Assembly: GCF_003014535.1 (NCBI RefSeq)
Contig: NZ_PYGD01000003.1
Location: 310,001 to 374,000, forward strand
DNA: 64,000 nt
Origin: Taibaiella chishuiensis
GTDB taxonomy: Bacteria; Bacteroidota; Bacteroidia; Chitinophagales; Chitinophagaceae
Direction: 5' to 3'
Shown: piece after piece, positions 33,130-42,068 of the stretch
Numbering within the stretch: the stretch's first letter is position 1
Layout of the letters: every line of letters begins with the position of its first letter
The notes under the pieces: model-generated
Databases searched by the model: none
What the model was told of the DNA's origin: nothing
The model's input: the letters and a program-made list of their open reading frames with translations, nothing else
Translations under genes and position numbers: made by a program

Positions 33130-33828
33130 ATGAACTGGAAACACGCTTTTACATCGTCCATTGGCAAGAAGCTGGTCATGGGTATCACGGGTATCTCACT
33201 CATCGCATTTTTATGTGTCCACGTATACGTGAATGCTTTGATTTTTGTTCCCGATGGTTACCATAAATATGAAGTGGCTGCCCACTTTTTAGGTTCCAAC
33301 CCCCTGACCAGGATAGCGGAGATCGGATTATTATTAGGGATTATCCTGCATATCGTACAGGGGCTTATGCTCTGGTCCCAGAACAGGTCCAAGCGCCCCG
33401 TAAAGTATGCCGTTTATGATGGTAAGGCTAACAGCACCTGGTACAGCCGTTCTATGGGCCTGCTGGGTACGCTTATCCTTATTTTCCTGGTGTTGCACCT
33501 GGCCCACTTCTGGGCGCCTAACCGCTGGCAGCAGCTGACTACCGGCCACGAAAGAAACCTGTATGCCGAAATGGAAGCCATCTTCCAGAACGGTATCGTA
33601 GTGATAGTATACATCCTGGGTTGTATCTCCCTGGCCTGGCACCTGATGCACGGCTTCTGGAGCGCTTTCCAGACACTGGGTCTGAGCACGGCCAAATACA
33701 GGCCGATCATCAACGGTATCGGTATCGCGTTTTCTATCCTGGTGCCCCTGCTATTTATCGCCATGCCTGTTGCGTTCTACTTCGGCTGGTTGCCGCCGGC
33801 AGCGAGTTTTACAGAAGTAGCCCACTAG
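33130..33828 (+). CDS. sdhC: Succinate dehydrogenase / fumarate reductase cytochrome b subunit
   Basis: 232 residues with five hydrophobic helices, as in the single-subunit diheme (type B) anchors of Bacteroidota. Candidate haem ligands are the His residues in LCVHVYVNAL, ILHIVQGLML, LVLHLAHFW and AWHLMHGFW. It anchors SdhAB to the inner membrane and passes electrons between the Fe-S subunit and menaquinone. The order is sdhC, lipoprotein gene, sdhA, sdhB, all on the plus strand, closed by a terminator at 37277. Confidence 0.95.
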   Translation: MNWKHAFTSSIGKKLVMGITGISLIAFLCVHVYVNALIFVPDGYHKYEVAAHFLGSNPLTRIAEIGLLLGIILHIVQGLMLWSQNRSKRPVKYAVYDGKANSTWYSRSMGLLGTLILIFLVLHLAHFWAPNRWQQLTTGHERNLYAEMEAIFQNGIVVIVYILGCISLAWHLMHGFWSAFQTLGLSTAKYRPIINGIGIAFSILVPLLFIAMPVAFYFGWLPPAASFTEVAH

Positions 33829-33869
33829 TAGTGCATTTCTTTTCAGCTTTTTAAAGCTCTTTTGTTTCG

Positions 33870-34283
33870 ATGAAAAAAAGCTCTTTTTACAGTATTGTCC
33901 CGCTTGTTGCACTCCTGGCCCTTGTGGCCTGTAGTAAAACGGGTAATGAAAAACCCAAAGCGGGTATTTACCGGGGGCCGGTGCGTGTGGAGGTAAACGG
34001 TGTGGATTATGCTGCCGGAGGCGCGCTTTATCACGTCGATACGACCTGCGAAACAACGATAGAGGTCAGTTATATCGGCGATACGGTACAGTTTCAAATG
34101 CCGACCGAACCAAACCTTGCCAAGTTCTTAAAAAACGAAAGCGGCTCCTACAGGAGCTATTCCAAGTGGACGACTTATCAATACGAGGCCAAAGGAAAAA
34201 ACGGGCTTACGTACACTTTTAATCACGTCGGAGCAGCCGGGTATATCTCGTCAAAAAAAGTAACCTTCGAAGGAAGCAGGTAA
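33870..34283 (+). CDS. Lipoprotein of unknown function inside the sdh operon
   Basis: 137 residues with a lipoprotein signal (YSIVPLVALLALVACSK, Cys21). The mature part is beta-rich: VRVEVNGVDYAAGGALYHV, TIEVSYIGDTVQFQMP, TYQYEAKGKNGLTYTFNHVG. I do not recognise the family. It starts 41 bases after sdhC and ends 100 bases before sdhA, on the same strand with no terminator between, so it should be cotranscribed with the respiratory genes. Most Bacteroidota have sdhC, sdhA and sdhB directly adjacent, so this gene looks inserted. It may be an unrelated passenger. Confidence 0.8.
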   Translation: MKKSSFYSIVPLVALLALVACSKTGNEKPKAGIYRGPVRVEVNGVDYAAGGALYHVDTTCETTIEVSYIGDTVQFQMPTEPNLAKFLKNESGSYRSYSKWTTYQYEAKGKNGLTYTFNHVGAAGYISSKKVTFEGSR

Positions 34284-34383
34284 CGGCGCGATAAGATGTT
34301 TTGAAAATTATATAACTAATACCCCGATCCTGGTTCAGGAGGAGGAATGAAAAATTACCTTTCAGGTCGAATATCTAACTATT

Positions 34384-36357
34384 ATGATCAATTCAAAGAT
34401 ACCTGCGGGCGAAATGGCCCAAAAATGGACAAAGTACAAGGATACCTGTAAGCTTGTAAACCCGGCGAACAAACGCAGCCTGGAAATCATCGTAGTGGGT
34501 ACCGGCCTGGCCGGTGCTTCTGCAGCGGCTTCCCTGGGCGAGATGGGCTATAAGGTAAAAGCTTTCTGTTTCCAGGATTCTGCCCGCCGTGCGCACTCTA
34601 TCGCTGCACAGGGCGGTATCAATGCAGCTAAGAATTATCAGAATGACGGCGACTCCACGTTCCGTCTTTTTTATGATACGATCAAAGGGGGCGACTACCG
34701 TGCAAGGGAAGGCAATGTGCACCGCCTTGCCGAAGTAAGCGCCAATATCATTGACCAGTGCGTAGCCCAGGGCGTACCCTTTGCCCGCGAATACGGCGGT
34801 CTGCTCAGCAACCGTTCTTTCGGCGGTACCCAGGTACAGCGTACCTTCTATGCCGCAGGCCAGACCGGCCAGCAGTTGCTGATCGGTGCCTACCAGTCGC
34901 TGGAACGCCAGATCGCACTCGGTAACGTAACCATGTACGACCGCCACGAAATGCTGGATGTGGTTAAGATCGACGGTAAGGCCAGGGGCATCATCGCCCG
35001 TAACCTGATCACCGGTCAGCTCGAACGCCATTTCGGTCATGCCGTATTGCTCTGCAGCGGTGGTTATGGCAACGTATTCTACTTATCTACCAATGCCATG
35101 GGCAGTAACGTTACTGCAGCATGGAAAGCCCATAAAAAAGGCGCTTATTTCGGAAACCCCTGTTTCACACAGATCCACCCTACGTGTATCCCCGTTTCGG
35201 GCGATCACCAGTCCAAGCTGACCCTGATGTCGGAGTCGCTGAGGAATGACGGCCGTATCTGGGTGCCTAAAAAACAGAACGATACCCGTAAAGCAAGCGA
35301 TATTCCGGAAGACGAACGCGATTACTACCTGGAAAGAAGGTATCCTGCCTTCGGTAACCTGGTACCGCGCGACGTGGCCAGCCGTGCCGCCAAAGAGCGC
35401 TGCGATGCCGGTTATGGCGTAGGTTCCAGCCGCCAGGCCGTATTCCTCGATTACGCCGCCGCTATCGAGCGTTATGGTAAGATAGAATGCAACAAACAAG
35501 GCAATCATAACCCGCCGATGGACCTGGTGATCAAACTGGGTAAAGAAGTGGTAAAAGAAAAATACGGTAACCTGTTCGATATGTACGAAAAGATTACCGG
35601 CGAAAACCCTTACGAAACCCCGATGCGTATTTATCCCGCGGTACACTATACCATGGGCGGCATATGGGTGGACTATGAACTGATGACCTCCGTACCGGGG
35701 CTGTATGCACTGGGCGAGGCCAACTTCAGCGACCACGGCGCTAACCGGCTTGGTGCTTCCGCACTGATGCAGGGCCTGGCCGACGGTTATTTCGTAATTC
35801 CTTACACGATCGGTAATTACCTTGCCGACGAGATCCGTACCAAAGCCATTCCTACCGATCACCCTGAGTTTGCAAAAGCAGAGCAGGAAGTAGCCGGCCG
35901 TATCGAGAAACTGATGGGCATTAAAGGCACCGAATCCGTAGAGAGCTTTCATAAGCGCCTGGGTAAGATCATGTGGGATAAATGCGGTATGGCCCGTAAC
36001 GCCAAAGGCCTGCAGGAAGCCATTGTCGAGATCCGCGCGCTGCGCGAAGAGTTCTGGAAAAATGTACGTATCCCCGGCGGTATCTTCGAAATGAATACCG
36101 AACTCGATAAAGCCAACCGTGTAGCCGACTTTATGGAACTGGGCGAACTGATGTGTATGGATGCCCTTAACCGCGCGGAAAGCTGCGGTGGTCACTTCAG
36201 GGAAGAAAGCCAGACCGAAGATGGAGAAGCACAGCGTAACGATGAGTTGTTTATGTATGTAGCCGCCTGGGAGTATAAAGAAAACAACAACTGGGAGCTG
36301 CATAAGGAAGCCCTGGATTACGAAGTGGTACACCCGACACAACGTTCTTATAAATAA
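34384..36357 (+). CDS. sdhA: Succinate dehydrogenase / fumarate reductase flavoprotein subunit
   Basis: 657 residues. The dinucleotide fold [18 protein letters not shown] (residues 35-52), the covalent FAD attachment His71 in [14 protein letters not shown], the capping-domain and active-site regions [23 protein letters not shown] and GALYA-like [18 protein letters not shown]. It oxidises succinate to fumarate (or the reverse). The start [15 protein letters not shown] matches the usual Bacteroidota N terminus, so ATG 34384 is taken. A short reading frame with a much stronger ribosome site (ATG 34347) overlaps this start out of frame; see findings. Confidence 0.97.
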   Translation: MINSKIPAGEMAQKWTKYKDTCKLVNPANKRSLEIIVVGTGLAGASAAASLGEMGYKVKAFCFQDSARRAHSIAAQGGINAAKNYQNDGDSTFRLFYDTIKGGDYRAREGNVHRLAEVSANIIDQCVAQGVPFAREYGGLLSNRSFGGTQVQRTFYAAGQTGQQLLIGAYQSLERQIALGNVTMYDRHEMLDVVKIDGKARGIIARNLITGQLERHFGHAVLLCSGGYGNVFYLSTNAMGSNVTAAWKAHKKGAYFGNPCFTQIHPTCIPVSGDHQSKLTLMSESLRNDGRIWVPKKQNDTRKASDIPEDERDYYLERRYPAFGNLVPRDVASRAAKERCDAGYGVGSSRQAVFLDYAAAIERYGKIECNKQGNHNPPMDLVIKLGKEVVKEKYGNLFDMYEKITGENPYETPMRIYPAVHYTMGGIWVDYELMTSVPGLYALGEANFSDHGANRLGASALMQGLADGYFVIPYTIGNYLADEIRTKAIPTDHPEFAKAEQEVAGRIEKLMGIKGTESVESFHKRLGKIMWDKCGMARNAKGLQEAIVEIRALREEFWKNVRIPGGIFEMNTELDKANRVADFMELGELMCMDALNRAESCGGHFREESQTEDGEAQRNDELFMYVAAWEYKENNNWELHKEALDYEVVHPTQRSYK

Positions 36358-36373
36358 TAAACACGGCTGCAAC

Positions 36374-36459
36374 TTCAGGCTGCCGCTGTAACCATCAGGG
36401 GCAACACCTCAGGGAAGCTCCGAAACCAAAAGCATTGAGGCTTCCCGCAGGGGCCTGAA
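36374..36459 (+). other. Nested stem-loop in the sdhA-sdhB gap
   Basis: In the 129-base gap, TTCAGGC (36374-36380) pairs with GCCTGAA (36453-36459). Inside, GGGAAGC (36412-36418) pairs with GCTTCCC (36440-36446). No T run follows, so it is not a terminator. It could be a processing or stability element setting the sdhA:sdhB ratio. Confidence 0.4.
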
Positions 36460-36486
36460 ACTATAAAGAATAATAAAATTTCAGCA

Positions 36487-37254
36487 ATGGAACACTACAA
36501 TATGAATCTGACGTTGAAAGTGTGGCGGCAGAAAAATGCACAGGATAAAGGTGGTTTTGAAACCTATCAGGTGAAAGATATCTCTTCTGAAATGTCCTTC
36601 CTGGAGATGTTTGATGTATTGAACGAGCAACTGATCAACGAAGGCAAGGAGCCCATCACTTTCGATCACGACTGCAGGGAAGGTATTTGTGGTGCATGCT
36701 CCATGCACATCAATGGCCGGCCGCACGGTCCCTGGGGACAAACGACCACCTGCCAGCTGCATATGCGGGAGTATAAAAACGGCGATACAATTGTAGTAGA
36801 ACCCTGGAGGGCCAAAGCTTTCCCCGTGATCAAGGATCTGATGGTGGACCGTACCGCTTTCGACCGTATCATCCAGTCGGGTGGTTATATCTCGGTTGAT
36901 ACCGGTAATGCCCAGGATGCCAATAACCTGCCGATCAATAAGGACAAGGCCGATGAATCTTTTGCAGCGGCTGCCTGTATCGGTTGTGGCGCCTGCGTTG
37001 CAGCTTGTAAGAATGCTTCTGCCATGCTGTTCCTTTCCGCTAAAGTATCGCACCTGGCATTACTGCCGCAGGGTGAGGTAGAGCGTAAAACGCGTGTGGT
37101 GAACATGGTGGACCAGATGGATAAAGAAGGATTCGGTAGCTGTACCAATACCGAGGCTTGCGAAGCCGAGTGTCCAAAAGGTATCTCCGTACTCAATATC
37201 CGCCGCCTGAATGCAGAATACATCGGCGCGATCATGAGCGGCGACGACAAATAA
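36487..37254 (+). CDS. sdhB: Succinate dehydrogenase / fumarate reductase iron-sulfur subunit
   Basis: 255 residues with all three cluster motifs: the [2Fe-2S] site [17 protein letters not shown] with a later TTCQLHM Cys, the [4Fe-4S] site [15 protein letters not shown], and the third cluster [16 protein letters not shown]. It transfers electrons from the flavin of SdhA to the haems and quinone at SdhC. It starts 129 bases after sdhA across a gap with nested inverted repeats, and a strong terminator follows 22 bases after the stop. Confidence 0.97.
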   Translation: MEHYNMNLTLKVWRQKNAQDKGGFETYQVKDISSEMSFLEMFDVLNEQLINEGKEPITFDHDCREGICGACSMHINGRPHGPWGQTTTCQLHMREYKNGDTIVVEPWRAKAFPVIKDLMVDRTAFDRIIQSGGYISVDTGNAQDANNLPINKDKADESFAAAACIGCGACVAACKNASAMLFLSAKVSHLALLPQGEVERKTRVVNMVDQMDKEGFGSCTNTEACEAECPKGISVLNIRRLNAEYIGAIMSGDDK

Positions 37255-37276
37255 GCGATAGATCAACCCATATACG

Positions 37277-37302
37277 AAACGCCTCCCCGGAGGCGTTTTT
37301 TT
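37277..37302 (+). terminator. Terminator of the sdh operon
   Basis: Stem AACGCCTCC/GGAGGCGTT (37278-37286 with 37289-37297) is followed by a T run. Confidence 0.93.
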
Positions 37303-37366
37303 ATGTGCCGGTTTTGCAAAAAAATAGCAACGCCCTTTTTATCTAAATTGTACCTTTATAACCATT

Positions 37367-38056
37367 ATGGGTTTATCTTTTCGTATCCTGCTGTGTACAC
37401 TCTTTTGTTCCCTGGCCTTTATACCGCAATCGCATGCGCTTACCATGAAGGGACGCGTATTCGATTACAAGACCAACCAACCTATGGCCAATGTCAATAT
37501 CGTCAACACCTTTACCGAAACGGGGGTAACGACCGACAGTACCGGCCTCTTTACTATGGAAGTATCGCAGGGGCACCTGGTCGAGTTCAGGCGCATCGGT
37601 TATAAAATATCGAGGGTAAGGATCGAACAGACGCAACTGCCTTATTATAATATCGCGATGCGCGAGGGAGCCATAGACCTGATGGAAGTAGAGATCAGGG
37701 GTAATAACTATAAACTCGACAGTATCGAAAGAAGGGAAACCTATAAGTGGGCGATCGAACACTACAAGCTGAGCGGGCTGGATATTGTACAACATCCTTT
37801 CGATGCGCTGAGTAAAAGGAACAGGCAGATATGGGCCTTCCAGAAACACTATGAGTATTTCGAAAAAGAGAAATTTATTAACTACGTATTCAACGAAAGA
37901 CTGATCCGCCAGCTGACGCAAATGGACAGTACCAGGACGGCAGAATACATGTACTATTACCGGCCTACCTACGAACAGCTACAGGCCTGGACCGAATACG
38001 AATTTTACGATTACATAAAAACCACCGCTACGGCCTATATGAGGCGGCGGGAGTAA
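37367..38056 (+). CDS. Secreted carboxypeptidase-like regulatory domain protein
   Basis: 229 residues: signal peptide (to about residue 25, SHALT), then a carboxypeptidase-regulatory-like domain at about 26-105 (MKGRVFDYKTNQPMANVNI ... EFRRIGYKISRVRI). A helical C-terminal half rich in Tyr, Glu and Arg follows (YKWAIEHYKLSGLDIVQHP, YMYYYRPTYEQLQAWTEYE). It resembles the 21569 protein in layout. Function unknown; such domains are typical of Bacteroidota envelope proteins. A TACCTTTA box (one mismatch) is about 20 bases upstream. Confidence 0.8.
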   Translation: MGLSFRILLCTLFCSLAFIPQSHALTMKGRVFDYKTNQPMANVNIVNTFTETGVTTDSTGLFTMEVSQGHLVEFRRIGYKISRVRIEQTQLPYYNIAMREGAIDLMEVEIRGNNYKLDSIERRETYKWAIEHYKLSGLDIVQHPFDALSKRNRQIWAFQKHYEYFEKEKFINYVFNERLIRQLTQMDSTRTAEYMYYYRPTYEQLQAWTEYEFYDYIKTTATAYMRRRE

Positions 38057-38135
38057 ATAACGCAGGGATACAAGGCAGCACACTCTGGCGGGGATGGCGG
38101 CTTACCGGGAATAATAATTTAAATATTATTTGATA

Positions 38136-38750
38136 ATGGCTATTTTCAAACCTTTCAGACAGGTACAGCAAATCAAGCGTAAAGACCTGAACCACGACCT
38201 CGTAGACTATGTATGCCTGCCCGGCTGTTTTAATGCTGCCGAGGTGCAGGCGATCCGCACCTTGTGGAATGATGCGGAAGCGGAAGACTCCAGGGTAAAC
38301 GTATCGGGCGTTGCGAAAGACTACAGCGAATTACGCAAGTCGCGGGTCATGTTTATCGATGCTATGAAAGAGAACGACTGGATCTATAACCGCCTCGCGG
38401 AAGCCTGCCTGCAGGTAAATATGAACCGGTTCAAATTCGATATTACCGGTTTCCAGACCAAACTGCAACTGGCTACCTATGGCCCGGATGATTTTTTTGA
38501 ATGGCATATGGACTACGGGGTGGGCGATGTGTCTGACCGGAAACTGAGTATTACCGTGCAACTCTCTGATCCTTCGGAGTACGAGGATGGCGACCTGCAA
38601 TTCATGATCAATCATAAGGCATTCAGCGCACCCAAGGAGTTGGGTACTGCCATCATTTTCCCCTCTTATGCGATGCACCGTGTATTACCGGTTGCCTCAG
38701 GCCAGCGGCAGTCCATTGTCGGCTGGATAGGCGGTGCGCCTTTCCGGTAA
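38136..38750 (+). CDS. 2-oxoglutarate/Fe(II)-dependent dioxygenase
   Basis: 204 residues from ATG 38136. The iron triad is visible: His124 and Asp126 in FEWHMDYG, and His181 in SYAMHRVLPVASGQRQSI, with Arg191 for 2-oxoglutarate. TVQLSDPSEYEDGDLQF is the typical strand before the distal His in PKHD-type (prolyl-hydroxylase-like) hydroxylases. It should hydroxylate a peptide or small-molecule substrate with O2 and 2-oxoglutarate in the cytosol; the substrate is unknown. An in-frame TTG at 38130 is not used. Confidence 0.87.
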   Translation: MAIFKPFRQVQQIKRKDLNHDLVDYVCLPGCFNAAEVQAIRTLWNDAEAEDSRVNVSGVAKDYSELRKSRVMFIDAMKENDWIYNRLAEACLQVNMNRFKFDITGFQTKLQLATYGPDDFFEWHMDYGVGDVSDRKLSITVQLSDPSEYEDGDLQFMINHKAFSAPKELGTAIIFPSYAMHRVLPVASGQRQSIVGWIGGAPFR

Positions 38751-39022
38751 CAAGTATTTTTTTCTTTATTTGTTTGCATTCTTTAACCTTTTTGACCTCT
38801 ATTAGGGGGGGCTGAAACGCCCGCTCTGTTAAAAAAACAGGCGGGTTAAAAGATATGCCTGGTTTTGGTGTGTTTTAAATAGTTGTAATATTGGATTAAA
38901 TATGTATTTCTGTTTATTTAATATAATTGAACAGGCTTAGGCCCTATGTTCTATTCGTTAAATTATATATGCAAAATTGCTAAATAATGTGAATAAAATA
39001 TGCATATCGCATTTCGTGCTAT
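38751..39022. other. AT-rich intergenic region before the first Omp28-like gene
   Basis: About 270 bases, far richer in A and T than the genes around it. It holds an imperfect stem (CCCGC-T-CTGTT at 38820-38830 with AACAGGCGGG at 38836-38845) that may end the dioxygenase transcript weakly. I see no gene in it. Confidence 0.5.
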
Positions 39023-39030
39023 TACCTTTA
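39023..39030 (+). promoter_or_regulatory. Candidate -7 element of the first Omp28-like gene
   Basis: TACCTTTA differs from TAnnTTTG at the last base. An aligned TATCTTTA stands at the same distance before the second copy (40654-40661), so the element was copied with the gene and kept. Confidence 0.45.
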
Positions 39031-39068
39031 TGGCGATATCTATTTATTCTTTTATTAAAAGAGCAGAC

Positions 39069-40157
39069 ATGAAAAAACAACTATTTTCCATAACCGCCTT
39101 ACTGGCAGTTACCATTTTTTCGGCCAGTGCACAAGAGAAGCGGGTGCCTTTGTTCGAGATGTTTACCAGTTCTACCTGTCCGCCCTGCAACCCGGGTAAT
39201 GCGGCACTGGACGGCACGCTGGGCAACAAGCCCGCCACAGAATTTGCCCTGGTTAAATTCCAGCAGTTTTTCCCTGGTACCGGCGACCCTTATACCACTG
39301 CAGAAGGCAGGGACCGTTTCCTTAATTATTACAACCCTGGCGCTACCCAGATCGGTGTGCCCGAAATGCACATTAATGGTGGTGCCGGGATCAACCCGAA
39401 CGATCCGGGTGTTATCAGCGATGCGAAGTACAATGCAGCAAAAAATGAGGCAGCTACCTATAAACTATCGGGTACCTATAGCATTGCCAACAAGGTCGTA
39501 ACTGCGAATGTGAAGTATACGGCCATCAGCGCCGGCACGGCGCCTGTATTGTACGTAGCGATCGTGGAAACCAAGACGATCAAAAACAAGAAATCCAACG
39601 GCGAAACGGAGTTTCACAACGTAATGAAGAAAATGATGCCATCGCAAACCGGCACAACCCTGACGGAAGCCGTAGGCGTGGAAGGCAGCAAATCGCTCAC
39701 CTTTACTTTTGCCGGTAACTACCGTTTGCCCACCAACGGCCAGCCCAGCAGTTATATCAACGATGCTACCGAGAATTCTGTCGAAGACTTTAATAACCTG
39801 CGCGTAGTAGCCTGGGTACAAGGTTCCGATAAAAAAGTATACCAGGCCGCGAACCTGGCCAAAACCGGCGGTACCGGTGTAAACCAGGTATCCAATACCG
39901 TGGGTGCTGTCGAAGTATATCCTAACCCTACCTCCGGCCAGATCCATATCAATTTAAATATGAAGGAACAGGATGAAGTATCGGCCTCGATCGTGAGCCT
40001 TACCGGCGCAGTAGTAGCCCGTCAGTCGCAGAGACTGAACGCAGGTAAGAATACCATGAGCTTTGATACCAGGGGCCTGGCTGCAGGTCTGTATAACCTT
40101 ATTATCTTCGACTCCAATAATAACTCTTTTGCCCAGCGGGTATCGGTGATCCGGTAA
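39069..40157 (+). CDS. T9SS-exported Omp28-like thioredoxin-fold protein, copy A
   Basis: 362 residues from ATG 39069. A signal peptide (to SASAQ, residue 22) precedes a thioredoxin-like region with RVPLFEMFTSSTCPPCNPG, holding Cys37 and Cys40 as a CPPC redox pair, then an Omp28-type beta domain. The C-terminal 80 or so residues are a T9SS type A sorting domain (VEVYPNPTSGQIHINL ... GLAAGLYNLIIFDSNN ... RVSVIR). It should be secreted or bound to the cell surface; a role in disulphide chemistry outside the cell is inferred. It is followed by its close copy at 40699. An upstream in-frame ATG at 39000 would include the promoter box and was rejected. Confidence 0.87.
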   Translation: MKKQLFSITALLAVTIFSASAQEKRVPLFEMFTSSTCPPCNPGNAALDGTLGNKPATEFALVKFQQFFPGTGDPYTTAEGRDRFLNYYNPGATQIGVPEMHINGGAGINPNDPGVISDAKYNAAKNEAATYKLSGTYSIANKVVTANVKYTAISAGTAPVLYVAIVETKTIKNKKSNGETEFHNVMKKMMPSQTGTTLTEAVGVEGSKSLTFTFAGNYRLPTNGQPSSYINDATENSVEDFNNLRVVAWVQGSDKKVYQAANLAKTGGTGVNQVSNTVGAVEVYPNPTSGQIHINLNMKEQDEVSASIVSLTGAVVARQSQRLNAGKNTMSFDTRGLAAGLYNLIIFDSNNNSFAQRVSVIR

Positions 40158-40199
40158 GTAATCTGCTGCCGGAAAGGCTTGCCTTTCTTTATGTGAATG

Positions 40200-40235
40200 G
40201 AGCTGTTTTGTTTTTTAAACAAAACAGCTCTTTTT
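40200..40235 (+). terminator. Terminator after Omp28-like copy A
   Basis: A 14-bp perfect stem GAGCTGTTTTGTTT / AAACAAAACAGCTC (40200-40213 with 40217-40230) is followed by TTTTT. Each copy therefore has its own transcript. Confidence 0.93.
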
Positions 40236-40653
40236 ATGCCCTCCGGTTTGATGCACGCGCAACGCTACCGTATGTGCCAGGCGACGCTGGCAGCACAGTG
40301 TTGGAGGACGGCGGTTCTGAGTCCTGTTACTATTACTGCAACAGGTGGATATAAGTAAATTTTTATTATTTTAAATTTGATGGCAGGTCTTCCACTTATT
40401 TTAGTGGACTAAAATTAGTGATATTTAACATTTACCTACATCTTTGTGTGGTAAATGTGCCGATCCGTGAATTTTATGCTGTGATTGTTAAATAAGGTTA
40501 AGTATGATTTCTATTTCTATTAATTTGTTTTTGTTAACTTAATAAGTATTTATTTTGTTAATATTTTCATTTTTTAGTGCCGGGCTGTTATAAATAAGGC
40601 GGAAATGACATTGTGCTATTGTATTAATTAACATTTAAGGGTGAATGATGATT
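40236..40653. other. AT-rich intergenic region before copy B
   Basis: About 420 bases, strongly AT-rich from 40340 on, with many TTTATT-type runs and no protein-like reading frame. The last 45 or so bases before copy B align with the bases before copy A. I see no RNA family. Confidence 0.5.
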
Positions 40654-40661
40654 TATCTTTA
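40654..40661 (+). promoter_or_regulatory. Candidate -7 element of the second Omp28-like gene
   Basis: TATCTTTA, one base off TAnnTTTG, 37 bases before ATG 40699. It is aligned with the box before copy A. Confidence 0.45.
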
Positions 40662-40698
40662 TGGGACGAATCCATTTATTTTAACTCAAAGAAGCGAG

Positions 40699-41787
40699 AT
40701 GAAAAAACAATTATTCTCTATTACAGCATTACTGGCTGCCACTATATTATCTGCCAGTGCACAGGAAAAGCGTGTGCCTTTGTTCGAGATGTTTACCAGC
40801 TCTACCTGTCCTCCCTGCAACCCGGGTAATGCTGCACTGGACGGTACATTGGCCAGCAAACCGGCTGCAGAGTATGCCCTGGTTAAATTCCAGCAGTATT
40901 TCCCGGGTAGTGGCGACCCTTATACCACTGCAGAAGGAAAGGGCCGTTTTCTGAACTACTATAACGCTACTGCAACTTCGGTAGCTGTACCCGAAATGCA
41001 TATCAATGGTGGTAACGGTATCAACCCGAATGGCTCCGGGGCTATTAACGATACAAAATACAATGCGGCCAAAGACGAGGCGGCTACGTATAAACTGTCG
41101 GGCACTTATAGCGTAGTCAACAAGGTGGTAACCGCCAATGTGAAGTACACGGCGATCAGCGCGGGTACGGCGCCGGTATTGTACGTGGCGATCGTAGAAA
41201 CCAAAACGATCAAGAACATAAAGTCCAACGGCGAAACGGAATTTCATAACGTGATGAAGAAAATGATGCCATCGCAAACCGGCACGACCCTGACGGAAGC
41301 CGTAGGTGTTGAAGGCAACAAATCGCTCACCTTTACCTTTGCCGGTAACTACCGTTTACCAGCCAACGGCCAGGTAAGCAGCTTTATCAACGACGCCACC
41401 GAAAACTCTGTAGAAGACTTCAACAACCTGCGCGTAGTAGCCTGGGTACAGGGTTCTGATAAAAAAGTATACCAGGCCGCGAACCTGGCCAAATCCGGCG
41501 GTACAGGCGTAAGCCAGGTATCCAACACGGTAGGTTCCGTTGAGGTATATCCCAACCCGACTTCAGGCATGGTCCATATCAATTTAAATATGAAGGAGCA
41601 GGACGAAGTATCGGCTTCTATCGTAAGCCTTACCGGCGCAGTAGTAGCCCGTCAGTCGGTGAAACTGAACGCAGGTAAGAATACCATGAGTTTCGATACC
41701 AAGGGCCTGGCTGCAGGTCTGTATAACCTCATTATCTTCGATTCCAACAATAACTCTTTTGCCCAAAGGGTATCTGTAGTACGTTAA
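40699..41787 (+). CDS. T9SS-exported Omp28-like thioredoxin-fold protein, copy B
   Basis: 362 residues from ATG 40699, with the same design as copy A: signal peptide, CPPC pair (Cys37/Cys40), Omp28-type domain and T9SS sorting domain (VEVYPNPTSGMVHINL ... RVSVVR). No gaps are needed to align it with copy A. Substitutions are concentrated around residues 92-120 (NATATSVAVPE versus NPGATQIGVPE, and NGSGAINDTK versus NDPGVISDAK), which may be an exposed loop. It has its own promoter box and terminator, so the copies could be expressed under different conditions. Confidence 0.87.
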   Translation: MKKQLFSITALLAATILSASAQEKRVPLFEMFTSSTCPPCNPGNAALDGTLASKPAAEYALVKFQQYFPGSGDPYTTAEGKGRFLNYYNATATSVAVPEMHINGGNGINPNGSGAINDTKYNAAKDEAATYKLSGTYSVVNKVVTANVKYTAISAGTAPVLYVAIVETKTIKNIKSNGETEFHNVMKKMMPSQTGTTLTEAVGVEGNKSLTFTFAGNYRLPANGQVSSFINDATENSVEDFNNLRVVAWVQGSDKKVYQAANLAKSGGTGVSQVSNTVGSVEVYPNPTSGMVHINLNMKEQDEVSASIVSLTGAVVARQSVKLNAGKNTMSFDTKGLAAGLYNLIIFDSNNNSFAQRVSVVR

Positions 41788-41823
41788 GTCGTCGAAGCAT
41801 ATTCCTGTTTTGTTTACGAACCA

Positions 41824-41855
41824 GGCGGCCCTGCATTGCAGGGCCGCCGCTTTTT
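41824..41855 (+). terminator. Terminator after Omp28-like copy B
   Basis: An 11-bp stem GGCGGCCCTGC/GCAGGGCCGCC (41824-41834 with 41838-41848) is followed by GCTTTTT. Confidence 0.92.
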
Positions 41856-42003
41856 AAGCGATACCCGGGCACAATGGTAAAAACGGTGGCGGGGCATGTT
41901 GCCCGGTAAACGACGGAGGCCTGTGCGCAGCAAGTAATCCCGTATCCGGGTGTGTTTATCGTTAGCGGCTTAAGCGGATCCTTTTAAGCAAGGTTATAAA
42001 TGC

Positions 42004-42040
42004 AAAAGGAGCATTCCCCCCGGGGGAATGCTCCTTTTTA
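42004..42040. terminator. Strong terminator of the SurA-like gene
   Basis: A 17-base palindrome arm on each side (AAAAGGAGCATTCCCCC at 42004-42020 with its complement at 42022-42038). The A and T runs make it active in both directions; it lies just past the stop of the leftward gene. Confidence 0.93.
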
Positions 42041-42068
42041 TCCGTACGGCATTGCTGCCGGTTATCAC

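Larger units (their letters stand above)
39069..41787 (+). repeat. Tandem gene duplication (copies A and B)
   Basis: 39069-40157 and 40699-41787 are direct repeats of the same 1089-base gene. By eye the proteins differ at about 38 of 362 positions (about 90 percent identical). Differences cluster in residues 50-135, while the central and sorting domains are nearly identical. Confidence 0.9.

Noticed and set aside
35083-36372. 429-codon frame on the minus strand
   Set aside because: Antisense of sdhA; Phe/His/Ile-rich composition typical of a reverse complement of coding DNA.
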